Shown piece after piece: positions 1 through 7,549 of a stretch of 15,328 bases of DNA. The stretch lies in assembly GCF_010093595.1 (NCBI RefSeq), contig NW_022985447.1, positions 1,288,403 to 1,303,730 on the forward strand. Reading direction: 5' to 3'. A model generated the notes under the pieces. It was given only the letters and a program-made list of their open reading frames with translations, searched no databases and was not told the DNA's origin. This DNA is from Mytilinidion resinicola (Eukaryota > Ascomycota > Dothideomycetes > Mytilinidiales > Mytilinidiaceae). Numbering within the stretch: position 1 is the first letter of the stretch; every line of letters starts with the position of its first letter. A program made the position numbers and the translations under genes.

Positions 1-1
1 G

Positions 2-349
2 GTGGTCAAGCTGCTGCTCGAGACAGGCAAAGTCAACGTCGACTTAAAGGAGAGTCAATATGAACGGACGCTGCTATCGTGGGCAGCAGGGAGAGGGCAT
101 GAGGCGGTAGTTAAGCTGCTGCTCGAGACGGGCAAGGTCAACGTCAACTCGGAAGATGGATACTGGCGGACGCCGCTATCATTTGCGGCGGAGGGAGGGC
201 ACGAGGCAGTGATCAAGCTGCTGCTCAAGACGGGCGAGGCCGATGTCGACTCAGCTGATCAATGGGGGGGGACGCCGCTGTCATTTGCGGCAACAGGAGG
301 GCATGAAGCAGTGATCAAGCTGCTGGAATCGCACCCTCACATCTCTTAG
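2..349 (+). CDS. Ankyrin-repeat protein, C-terminal end (5' truncated by window)
   Basis: The frame is open from the window edge to a TAG at 347-349, so this is the last ~115 residues of a longer protein. It contains about three and a half ankyrin repeats. Each carries the TPLS(F/W)AA..GHEAV(I/V)KLL core, with repeat starts near bases 5, 110, 212 and 314, a period of 35, 34 and 34 codons. The repeats are very similar at DNA level (for example AAGCTGCTGCTCGAGAC recurs), which suggests recent duplication. Ankyrin arrays mediate protein binding. In filamentous fungi such uniform HEAVVKLLLETGKV-type arrays often form the C-terminal sensor of NLR-like (NACHT/NB-ARC) proteins, but the upstream domains lie outside the window, so that role is inference. 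The GC-rich coding sequence shows no RIP decay, unlike the DNA from ~1340 onward. Confidence 0.85.
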   Translation: MVKLLLETGKVNVDLKESQYERTLLSWAAGRGHEAVVKLLLETGKVNVNSEDGYWRTPLSFAAEGGHEAVIKLLLKTGEADVDSADQWGGTPLSFAATGGHEAVIKLLESHPHIS

Positions 350-1461
350 CAACATATTTCTTTAGTTAGCCTCCTCCCTACGTACCACCTGCTATAGCAT
401 TTTTTATATATACTTTATAGATAGCATTCTTTAAGTTTAAGGCGGCAATATATTTTGCTATGTGGCGTAGGAGGCGGATACGCTAGCAGGGAGAGCGGCT
501 GACCCGTACCGGCCACACCCTTGTGAGGTGGCAAATTCTGTAGGTGTTTTGAAGGTTCGCCCAAGGCTAAGTGCAAGGCTGAGGTCGGCCTGTTTGCCAA
601 GACTGCGCACAGCCGCAGGTCTAGCAGCCACTGTAAGTAAATTACACAGTAATGATTATGTAGGCTGTTTTGCATTAGCTAGGATTAGTAATCGCTTCGA
701 CTGAAGGTACCAATCGGCATGGCGACTCTGCATGAGTTGGCATGCGATAGCAGCTATAAGGCTGATGACGACTTCCAGTATTGTAATAAGGCTCTAAGGC
801 TCTGATAAGGTCTTCTTATAAATATTAGGAGTGATAAGAGCTTGAAAGGGGTGCTGTGGTAAAGGAATTCTATTACGCTATAAAAGAAGGCTTTCCGCTA
901 ATTAGGCGTGAAGGCGACAACGGCGAATATAATTTTTGTCACGGTATCGACCGCGACACCCTACCTACCGAAATTCTGCCGCAGATTGCTACAACTCCAG
1001 CAATCTGCACCGGCCTACTACCGTTGGCCGGCCTCCTGCTCTGCCTGCCCTGCTCCCCTCCCGTCTCGCTTCCGCTTCCTATCCTGTCCCGCTCCAGCCA
1101 CCTACCGGCTGCCCCCTTTTCCTATCACCTGATCTGGTAAGGACCTCGCGTACACGCGTGCCACGCGCCGAAACGGCATAGAGGCCGTACGCCACGCGCT
1201 CGGCCACGCCCTTATATCCGGTGGCCCGTCTCCCGTCTTCCTGTCCCTTACACAACGTCTTGATTCTCCACGTAGCATTGTACATAGCACCTAATCAACG
1301 CTCCTCTTTAAGCCCTCGACCTCTCGCGTGTAGCGCTATCGTGACAATTTTAAGGTGGTAGGTGTTCTAAGTATTTAGCAGTGGCGGTAGTATATAACTT
1401 ATATAGAGCTGTAGGAAATATTAGTATATATATAGAGTTAGAGTTGCTTAAAGTTAAAGTA
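350..1461. other. Intergenic stretch without a supported gene
   Basis: After the ankyrin stop there is about 1.1 kb with no coding region I can support. Base composition changes along it: AT-rich near 390-440, mixed to 850, GC-rich and pyrimidine-skewed on + from ~950 to 1330, then abruptly AT-rich from ~1340 as RIP-type sequence begins. Short ORFs exist on both strands (415-675 minus, 856-1140 plus, 1079-1290 minus) but they overlap one another, show no recognisable domain, and in the GC-rich part are what composition alone would give. It probably holds the 3' UTR of the ankyrin gene plus old repeat debris. Confidence 0.5.
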
Positions 1462-1535
1462 GAGTACTTAAGTAAGTTATTATATATAAGGGTGTTATTG
1501 TATAGCCCGTGCGATTAGTAAGCAGGAATATTAAA
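1459..1535 (+). repeat. Left terminal inverted repeat of the 1462-3991 element
   Basis: This 77-base stretch matches the reverse complement of 3918-3994 with five differences by eye, all transitions. The match includes the flanking TA and one outer base, so the element end proper is at 1462. Just inside, 1547-1558 holds a small palindrome (GCGTA TT TACGC). The right end has an analogous GCTG..CAGC palindrome at a similar distance, which may be a subterminal transposase-binding site. Confidence 0.85.
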
Positions 1536-1601
1536 TCACTCCGAAATGCGTATTTACGCTGGAAACAACCTATATAACCACGCTTAAATAACAAATCCAA
1601 T

Positions 1602-3752
1602 ATGCCCAGAATTCGCTATAGGCCTAGTAAAGGCGAGAGAATATAGTAAGCTATTAACTCGTATAGAAATTATTACTATCCAAGCGCTATAGCTACCGCA
1701 AATGCGTATACCATCCACCTACAAACTATTCTTAATTAGCTCTCTGGTAAGCGTATAACCTTACAGCTATTATACTAAAAAGATTAGAAATTAACCCTAG
1801 CTTCGGAGGCAGCAGTTAAGCGCTATTATATAATACTAATTAAGAATAGCTTTCTATTAAAGAAGGTTTAGATTTATTAAATTGCGCTTATAGTATATAA
1901 GAAACAGCTGCGTAAAAATAGTAAAGATAATTCTAATACTATACTAGGTGTTAGATAGGTAGATTAGTACTTAAAACGCTATCTAAACTTCTAAATTTAA
2001 TACGCCTGCTATCTGGAAATAGATAGATCTATAGCTAATAATAATACTATAGTATATAAAAGGTTCTTTAATAAGCTAGAAAGGACTTTTATAAAATATA
2101 ATATTAAAGAATTAGACCTCTAGAATATAGATAAAACGGGCTATTAAATAGGCTACGCATATAATTATAAGAAAGTAACACTCTATAGTAGCTAAAAGTA
2201 TCCTTTTTTATTACCTAGTAATAGAGAATAGGTTATAAAGATAGGTGCTATATCTGCTGGCGGTATTTCTATTCCCTCTTACTTTATTTTTAAGGGGAAA
2301 GTAATAACTAAGAATATAGGTATAGAAGCTCTTAATTCTGTTCTAGATTTAGAGATTAGAGTTTCTATTAACAGTTAGAGTAATTAGTAATATACTACTG
2401 CGTGGATTAACTATTTTAATATATAGACTTAATAAAAGGATTATTAGAAGGATATCCGTGAAGATAGAAAATCCGCAGGAGAATAATATAGTTACCGGCT
2501 TTTTCTAATAGATAGCTATATTTCTTACCTTTTTCTGGAATTTATTACTAAATACGAAGAGGCCAGGATTATCCTATTCTATTTACTACCCTATACTACT
2601 TATAATATCTAACTACTAAATTATTATCTCTTTTCTATTTTAAAGAAATAATATTTAGATAAGATTAACAAGTATATTAGCCTTTAGTAATATAGTATTA
2701 ACTATATAGTATTCCTAGAGCTCTATAGGCAGATTTATAATAATATATATACCTTATAATATATTAAAATAAGCTTCTTAGCAGCAGGAATATAGCCTTT
2801 TAATGCCTAAAGAATTCTATAGAAATTAAAAAAGCCTAATTAATTTAAGCGCTATACAACTTCTTAGCAAATTCGGATTAGAACGCCAGCTCTCCTTTTA
2901 TTGCTAATATATCTAAGAACTTTGTTAATATAAGATAATATATTACGTTACTAAATATTAATTTCTTATACCTTAGCTACGCAGGCTACACGTAATATAG
3001 CTACTAATAAGCTATATACTATAATTAATTTTCTATATATAGAACTATAGCTTATTAATAATTAAAATTGCGAGCTTAAAACAGCTACAGCTACACAGAA
3101 ATATAAGTAATTAAAAAAGAATTTAGTGCTTATAAAATTATACTATATTTCTATAACCGAAATCCGGAGAATTTTTAATACCTAGGCTATTACTATAGCT
3201 AAAAAACAACACGCTAAGGAGCTTCGAGAGGCCGCTAAGTTACTTAAAAAGGAAGCTAAGATAGATAAAGATAAAAATAAGTAGAAAAGGAAGGAAGCCG
3301 TTACTAAGCGTGTTAAATTACGTGTATATAAGCTAGCTAAGGAGAAAGAATATAAAGCTATATAACGTTAACGTAAACAAGTATAAAAGAAGTATAATAA
3401 CGCTATTATAGCTAATAGCTAGAACGGCAGCCAAATTACAAAAAACGCTGTTAAAAAGCTTTATAAGGCTTTATTAATTGCTTTAAGTGCTAATATAATT
3501 GCTAAGATAGCCGTTAATAAAGCTATATTAGTATAGTAGCATACTTACGTATATATAGCCTTCCTATAGAACTTAATACAGAACTTAATATAGAATATAG
3601 GGGCTAATAAAATGGAAATTAATTAATTCGATAAACAATTTAATAAACAATTTAATAAGGAATTTAATAAGGAAATAGATAAGGAAATTAATAAAAATAG
3701 GGAAATAAATAAGAATCGTATACTAGAAAGTGTTAAGAAAGGCTACTATTAA
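1602..3752 (+). pseudogene. pogo/Fot-like DDE transposase, RIP-inactivated
   Basis: One frame runs from ATG 1602 with no net frameshift across the element but many TAG/TAA stops. Order of domains: a psq-type helix-turn-helix region ending near the LSGKRIT stretch (~1740); a CENP-B-like second HTH around LTLASEAAVKRY (~1790-1840) and the LG.RW.D.YLKR motif (~1945-1985); then the DDE catalytic core. Catalytic positions: Asp in NIDKTGY (2130-2132) and Asp in FLIDSYISY (2511-2513) are kept. The third, LL[D]YY at 2619-2621, is AAT (Asn), a G-to-A change. The last two are 36 codons apart (DD35D). After the core, SFLAAGI.PFNA (~2770-2810) matches the family's conserved tail. A long Lys/Glu-rich, probably coiled-coil region follows (~3190-3420). 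The C-terminal end is uncertain because any TAA/TAG may be a RIP product; 3750-3752 is one candidate. Confidence 0.8.
3627..3716 (+). repeat. 12-bp tandem repeat encoding an FNKE-type peptide repeat
   Basis: About seven units of a 12-bp motif related to TTTAATAAGGAA lie in the transposase frame and give a run of four-residue units: FDKQ, FNKQ, FNKE, FNKE, IDKE, INKN, then REINKN. The charged four-residue period suggests an extended or helical tail near the C-terminus. Confidence 0.75.
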
Positions 3753-3917
3753 GTAAATAAAGTAATATTATAGGTAAACGAGTTAGAATAAGTTTTAATA
3801 CTATATTAGAGCTTATATAAATAGATATTATATTAATTTCCAGCTTTAAAACGGTATAGATATTATTATATATTAATTTATATAAGAAATCGCTGCAAAA
3901 CAGCAATCTCCGTTACT

Positions 3918-3994
3918 TTTAATATTCCTGCTTACTAATTGCACAGGCTATATAATAACACCCTTATATACAATAACCTACTTAAGTACTCTAC
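3918..3994 (-). repeat. Right terminal inverted repeat of the 1462-3991 element
   Basis: Reverse complement of 1459-1535. It ends CTTAAGTACTC followed by the TA target dinucleotide at 3992-3993. Confidence 0.85.
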
Positions 3995-4046
3995 CTATTA
4001 ATTTTCTTACCACGCAGGGTTTCTCGCTACGCAGGGACGCACGTTA

Positions 4047-4094
4047 GAAGTGATTACCAACTCGTGCACGGCCACTACCTCGTGCACGGATTCC
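4047..4094 (+). repeat. Left TIR of the Fot1-like element, with subterminal CTCGTGCACGG repeat
   Basis: 48 bases that pair with 5901-5948. The motif CTCGTGCACGG occurs twice (4061-4071 and 4079-4089), separated by a short CCACTAC-type spacer. Such subterminal repeats are likely transposase binding sites. Confidence 0.85.
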
Positions 4095-4190
4095 GAAAAT
4101 TAACCCGAATCACGACTTAAAGCTTTATAATACAACACAACGTCCTAAATATATAAAAATTAAGAAGAAAAGGTAACTAAGGTTGCTCTT

Positions 4191-5834
4191 TTATTCTATA
4201 TATATAACGTTATCGTTAAATCGAAAAGGAAGCCTTTTTTAACGCCGTAGTCGGCCTAAAGCTATAGGGGCCTCTTCTTCCTCTATTTTTTCCTTTTAGG
4301 CACCTTTTTAAAGCTGCGCTTAAAGCTTAGCGTCCTTTTTAACGGCCTCTAGGCGGGCTTTTTTCTATACTTACACCTTATAGAGGCTATAAAAAGTAGC
4401 ACTACTAATATTATTCTAGTGAAAAAAAGGCTTATAATACTTGCGCTATAATTGCTTAACTTAAATAGCTGCTTAATAGCCTTAGATATAATAGGAATTT
4501 ATCTTTTCTTTTATAAATACTTTCTTTACTATTCTATAGCTTTTTCTTTAGCTTCTAGAAGGCTAGGGCCCCTAGGTGTTTTTTATTACTTTTTTAATAG
4601 TTTTCCACTTTAAGGCTAAGGCTATAGAGCTGCCTAAGCTTAAATTTAGCCTAGTTAAAGTTATAGAATTACTGCTACTTTATATTTTCTTTATTATAAC
4701 CTCTAGTTTAAATAGAATAAGGCCGGTTTTAGCCTACTTAGAAAGAATATTCTTTTTAGTAAATATTTTATTCTAGGCTAGCTAGAAGCTAGTAAAAAAG
4801 TTCTGCTTCTAAAAGCGTGTAAAGCCTTTACTTTAGTATTAGAATTAGATAAGTTTATTAAAGTAATTAATAGTAAGCGGACGGAAAAGAAAGATATCTA
4901 GTAGCTATAGCTAATGCGTTAAATAAGAAGGGAATATAGTAAGGAGAGTCCTATACTTATTATACTAATTAATAAAGCATATATCTATATAAAAACTATA
5001 GCCGTCTAAAATTAGAAGCCTTTAGTCTCTTTTTTAGCATGCCTTTACCTATATTTCTTAATTAAATATAGTAGTAAGCTATTAGAATCTAAGATTATTA
5101 TTAGTCTAGCCGGTAGAAGAAGAAGTAAAAAAGCAGTTATATTCTTATAGATTAAAATCCTTAAGCTATATATTTTATAAATTTCCTATTTTAGCTTTAT
5201 AAATAAGTAATAGAAAAAGGGTACTACTGTCTATATAAATACCTGCTAGTATAGTAATCTACTTTCTATTTCTATCCTATATAACGTGCTGGACCTCTGC
5301 GCTATAAAAGCTTAATTTAGAGTAATATTGCCTTTTTTTAGTTAAGAAACTAATAAAAAAGCCCTTTTTATCTATATTATAGCTATTCTTTTTCTTAACA
5401 CTATATTTATTAATCTTTTACTAAATTAACTTAAAATACTATATATAGTATTCCACAGAGTCTGCCTTCTTCCTCTCTGCATTAAGCGTTAAAAGATACC
5501 TAGAATTAAGCACTATACTATGCGTTGAAATCCACCTAGTAGCCTAATTCTTGCCTAGCATATAGCCTATAATCTCGGCGGCTATATTCCTTAGCATTTC
5601 AATGGTAGGAGGCAATCCTCTCTCTGTAAGGCTTTTAATATAGCTAAGAAGCGCAGCCGATTGCGCAGCGTCGAGGTTTCGTTGATTTTCGTGCGCATCC
5701 GATCGAGATACTGTCTTTCCATGGTAGCGGCGAGAAAGGGTACTCCGGATAATCCCGTGTCCCCTAGCAACCTTTGCGATGTTCTTGCCCTCGCAGATAC
5801 GAAGCTCCGCGATCGCGACTTCCATTTGATCCAT
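4191..5834 (-). pseudogene. Fot1-like DDE transposase, catalytic triad retained, RIP stops
   Basis: A single minus-strand frame starts at ATG 5834 and reaches a probable stop at 4193-4191: 547 codons, the usual Fot1 transposase size. Residues 1-96 are uninterrupted: a psq/CENP-B-type HTH region (IAKVARGHGIIRSTLSRR, residues ~19-36), then LTERGLPPTIEMLRNIA. Beyond this the same frame has TAG/TAA at former Trp/Gln codons, with no net frameshift. LGKN.ATRWIS follows, then YNIDKKGF with Asp at 5372-5370, LLILDGYSF with Asp at 5006-5004, and the third Asp (LLDIFLF) at 4898-4896. The last two are 36 codons apart (DD35D), so all three catalytic Asp survive. The tail keeps a family-like F..NI...K.GLIPFK.EV segment and a basic C-terminal end. 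The start is chosen because it gives the conserved N-terminal MDQMEVAIAEL. Dead as read because of the internal stops. Confidence 0.88.
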
Positions 5835-5900
5835 GTTTGAAGCAATTTGGTAGAAAATTGATGAAGCTGTGAATTTTTGAAGATGGTGGTGGTGGCGCTC

Positions 5901-5948
5901 GGTAACCGTGCATTAGCTGGTGGCCGTGCACGAGTTGGTGATCACTTC
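5901..5948 (-). repeat. Right TIR of the Fot1-like element
   Basis: Reverse complement of 4047-4094 with a few differences. The outermost 25 bases match except one C/T (GTGATCACC here, GTGATTACC at the left). The second CACGG repeat unit has diverged to AATGCACGG. Confidence 0.85.
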
Positions 5949-6240
5949 TAGTGGTGAGAGCATTAGCAAGACGTGCGCAACGAGAGCGTTCAAATAAACT
6001 TCCTAACTGGTGATAGAGTCTAGCCCGGCTAAACACTATCCCTAATTAGTAATAGTGGTGTTGCTTGTGCCGTGAGCTTAGTGACGTAGCCAGCGGGTCG
6101 GACCTTGCTGATAGGAAATTTGCATGTTGGATGTAAACTAGATCTAGCCTGCCTATTCTCATGAGTGTTTGCCTGGACTCTTATCTGAACTGACTACGCT
6201 CGTCACAGAGCCTGGCCTAGGTCTATACTAACCTTCCTAT

Positions 6241-6281
6241 GCAGCCTCCGGTGCAGCCCTCCGGCCTTGTGCAGCCTCCGG
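6241..6281 (+). repeat. Short tandem repeat, TGCAGCCTCCGG unit
   Basis: Three near copies: 6241-6251, 6252-6264 (one extra C) and 6270-6281, the last after a 5-base spacer. Confidence 0.8.
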
Positions 6282-6330
6282 AGTCGATACTCAGGTACCT
6301 AATGTTTGTTGGCATCGTGGGAGCGGTTGA

Positions 6331-6370
6331 ATCGTGCGAGCAGCCGGATCGTGCGAGCAGCCGGATCGTG
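6331..6370 (+). repeat. 17-bp tandem repeat ATCGTGCGAGCAGCCGG
   Basis: Two perfect copies (6331-6347, 6348-6364) followed by the first six bases of a third. A degenerate related unit (ATCGTGGGAGCGG) starts at 6314. Confidence 0.9.
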
Positions 6371-6450
6371 TGTTCTTGGGGAGGAGAGTAGCAAGGAAGA
6401 AGCACCTCATCGGGCATTTGGCCACCGTCCTATTTTTAGAAATACCCCAC

Positions 6451-6519
6451 ACGGGACTGGTTCCACGGGACATGTTCCTACATGGGACATGTTCCCACTA
6501 TGTACACGGGACTGGTTGT
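6451..6519 (+). repeat. 14-bp repeat family ACGGGACWKGTTCC
   Basis: Four units: 6451-6464, 6465-6478, 6482-6495 and 6506-6519. The middle two (GGGACATGTTCC) are nearly palindromic. Single-base differences between units suggest a decaying minisatellite. Confidence 0.8.
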
Positions 6520-6767
6520 TACAAGGGGTGCCGCCTAGTATATATTCAAGCTGTCAACGGGTAGAATAAGCGATGCAAAACCGCCCCAAACCGGCACAAT
6601 TCTCTAGCTGCATCTCAACAACACAACAAAGAAATAGGTGACCCTGCCGGGGCGTTTTCATAAAATTGCCCATCATAAGGAAAATTACTACGCCGATGTC
6701 GTTGCTGCGTGGTGGTGCCGTGAATCCGTGCATCAAATTCGTACTTGATGATGCGCTAGACTAAGAT

Positions 6768-6823
6768 AGACCCGTCTTGAGACGGTTATGTTCTCAAGAT
6801 AGACATGCTCGCAAGACGGGTCT
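6768..6823. repeat. Inverted repeat, 12-bp perfect arms
   Basis: AGACCCGTCTTG at 6768-6779 pairs with CAAGACGGGTCT at 6812-6823 across 32 bases. A looser direct repeat (GACGGTTATGTTCTCAAG / GACGATTATGCTCTTAGG) overlaps it. Confidence 0.75.
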
Positions 6824-6904
6824 TTAGGACGATTATGCTCTTAGGGAAGTTGTCTATGCTATTTGCTTTCAAATGTTCCTACAAGTGTGCAGTGAAGGGA
6901 TTGG

Positions 6905-6943
6905 ACTGGAGTGGACTAGAGCGGGCCTTAAATCCACTCCAGT
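6905..6943. repeat. Inverted repeat, 11-bp perfect arms
   Basis: ACTGGAGTGGA at 6905-6915 pairs with TCCACTCCAGT at 6933-6943. Confidence 0.75.
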
Positions 6944-7013
6944 ACGATGCAAGCTTCAAGAACGGGCTCCTTGTACTGGCGCAATTGTCTGCAATTTCGT
7001 AATGGTACATAGT

Positions 7014-7035
7014 GAGGAGCCCCTTTGGGCTCCTC
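7014..7035. repeat. Tight GC-rich hairpin
   Basis: GAGGAGCCC (7014-7022) and GGGCTCCTC (7027-7035) are perfect complements around a CTTT loop. It resembles a bacterial terminator in shape only; the context is eukaryotic and no transcript is evident. Confidence 0.75.
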
Positions 7036-7098
7036 TTCCCTTTTCGTACTGGTAGACTCTTAGTAATGGTACGAATCATGCATTTCTCGTAATGGTCT

Positions 7099-7226
7099 TG
7101 TTGAATGTCACGGTTAATGGTGGCTGAAACGATGTGACAAGGGGTGAGAATGGATACATATATGAGGCACCCCGCCCATCCATAGCCAGATAATGAAAAA
7201 AAGCAGACACAATCACTTGCTCAACA
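7099..7226 (+). repeat. 5' LTR of the Copia element (unmutated copy)
   Basis: 128 bp, TGTTGAAT...CTCAACA, with short inverted termini (TGTTGA / TCAACA). No RIP changes are apparent when compared with 13038-13165. It should carry the element promoter: ATACATATAT at 7154-7163 is a TATA-like candidate ahead of GAGGCACCCCGC, but I have no direct evidence for a start site. Confidence 0.93.
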
Positions 7227-7247
7227 GGTTATGAACCCGGCTCGCAC
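7227..7247 (+). promoter_or_regulatory. Primer-binding site complementary to a tRNA-iMet anticodon arm (half-tRNA primer)
   Basis: The bases directly after the 5' LTR (GGTTATGAACCC...) are, in reverse complement, GCCGGG TTCATAA CC. That is an anticodon stem and a seven-base loop with CAT at positions 34-36, preceded by the GGG stem run typical of initiator tRNA-Met. Copia of Drosophila and yeast Ty5 are known to prime from an internal cut in initiator tRNA-Met rather than from its 3' end, and this arrangement fits that mode. I matched the tRNA by structure and not to a sequence from this genome. Confidence 0.7.
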
Positions 7248-7549
7248 GATTCAGGTTTTGAGAGATATATACCTACAGCTAAGCTTCCGCAGCAAGTGAT
7301 GATCTTATGAGCGATGAAGTTAATATCTGCGAAACAGTCCAATAAGAACTCGGAACAAGACGGATCACCCTCCATCCGACGAAATCACAAACACCATAAA
7401 TGTGATAGGGGTAGATATCACAGTGATAACCCCTGTGATAGGCGAATTGAAACCATGCCGAAACGGAAGGGGCAGAATCGACCCCACAACATGCGCTCTA
7501 CGTTGTGCATATGAAATGACACCGAGAATACAAGAAGAGGTCGGGAAAG
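7248..7549. other. Copia 5' leader
   Basis: About 300 bases between the primer site and the first ORF. No supported gene lies here; small ORFs at 7314-7514 (+) and 7365-7568 (-) lie across one another and look accidental. A hairpin-capable stretch at 7402-7440 carries GTGATA three times, with AGGGGT (7407-7412) opposite ACCCCT (7429-7434). It lies where a packaging or dimerisation signal would be expected, but that is only positional. Confidence 0.5.

Larger units (their letters stand above)
1462..3991 (+). mobile_element. RIP-degraded pogo/Fot-like DNA transposon with long TIRs
   Basis: A 2530-bp element is bounded by inverted repeats of about 75 bp that begin GAGTACTTAAGTA. The dinucleotide TA lies immediately outside both ends (1460-1461 and 3992-3993), as expected for the TA target duplication of the Tc1/mariner-pogo superfamily. 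Inside is one transposase frame on + (separate entry). The two TIR copies differ by eye at only five positions, all C/T or G/A. The interior is strongly AT-rich, and coding positions have been converted to TAG/TAA throughout, so the copy is dead. At 2.5 kb it is longer than classical Fot1 (about 1.9 kb), mainly because the transposase has a long charged C-terminal extension. Confidence 0.85.
4047..5948 (-). mobile_element. Fot1-like DNA transposon, partly RIP-mutated
   Basis: A 1902-bp element, close to the usual ~1.9-kb Fot1 length. It has inverted ends that begin GAAGTGATYACCAACTCGTG and TA on both sides (4045-4046 and 5949-5950). It encodes one transposase on the minus strand, convergent with the neighbouring element, whose end lies 55 bp away. 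RIP is uneven: 4100 to ~5590 is AT-rich and full of stops, while ~5600-5948 (N-terminus, 5' leader and right TIR) looks unmutated. Confidence 0.9.
5949..7098. other. Non-coding island without RIP, rich in short repeats and hairpins
   Basis: About 1.15 kb between the Fot1-like element and the Copia 5' LTR. Composition is balanced and CpA/TpG dinucleotides are plentiful, so RIP has not acted here. Several short ORFs (the longest ~87 codons, 6306-6569) overlap in different frames and strands without recognisable domains, so I call no gene. What it does hold: short GC-rich tandem repeats (6241-6281, 6331-6370, 6451-6519) and three inverted repeats (6768-6823, 6905-6943, 7014-7035), listed separately. 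From ~6990 to the LTR, motifs of the type CGTAMTGGT recur four times. Confidence 0.55.

Noticed and set aside
415..675. 86-codon minus-strand ORF.
   Set aside because: No recognisable motif, alternative start, and no supporting context.
856..1140. 94-codon ORF reading MVKEFYYAIKEGFPLIRREGDNGEYNF...
   Set aside because: Starts with GTG rather than ATG, has no recognisable domain, and its second half is Pro/Leu/Ser-rich sequence typical of a pyrimidine-rich stretch; other ORFs overlap it in two frames.
4576..4776. 66-codon + ORF with hydrophobic sequence resembling a membrane segment.
   Set aside because: It is the complement of the RIP-degraded Fot1-like transposase; AT-rich DNA gives runs of Phe, Ile and Leu.
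6306..6569. Overlapping ORFs of 76-87 codons in the spared island.
   Set aside because: Their open frames follow the short GC-rich tandem repeats; several frames and both strands are open over the same bases, and no domain is visible.
7014..7035. GC-rich hairpin as a Rho-independent terminator.
   Set aside because: The context is a fungal nuclear genome and there is no T-run directly after the stem nor an upstream gene.
7227..7247. Part of a real tRNA-Met gene.
   Set aside because: Only the anticodon arm and adjoining bases match, on the minus strand; no acceptor or T arm is present. Position right after the LTR fits a primer site.
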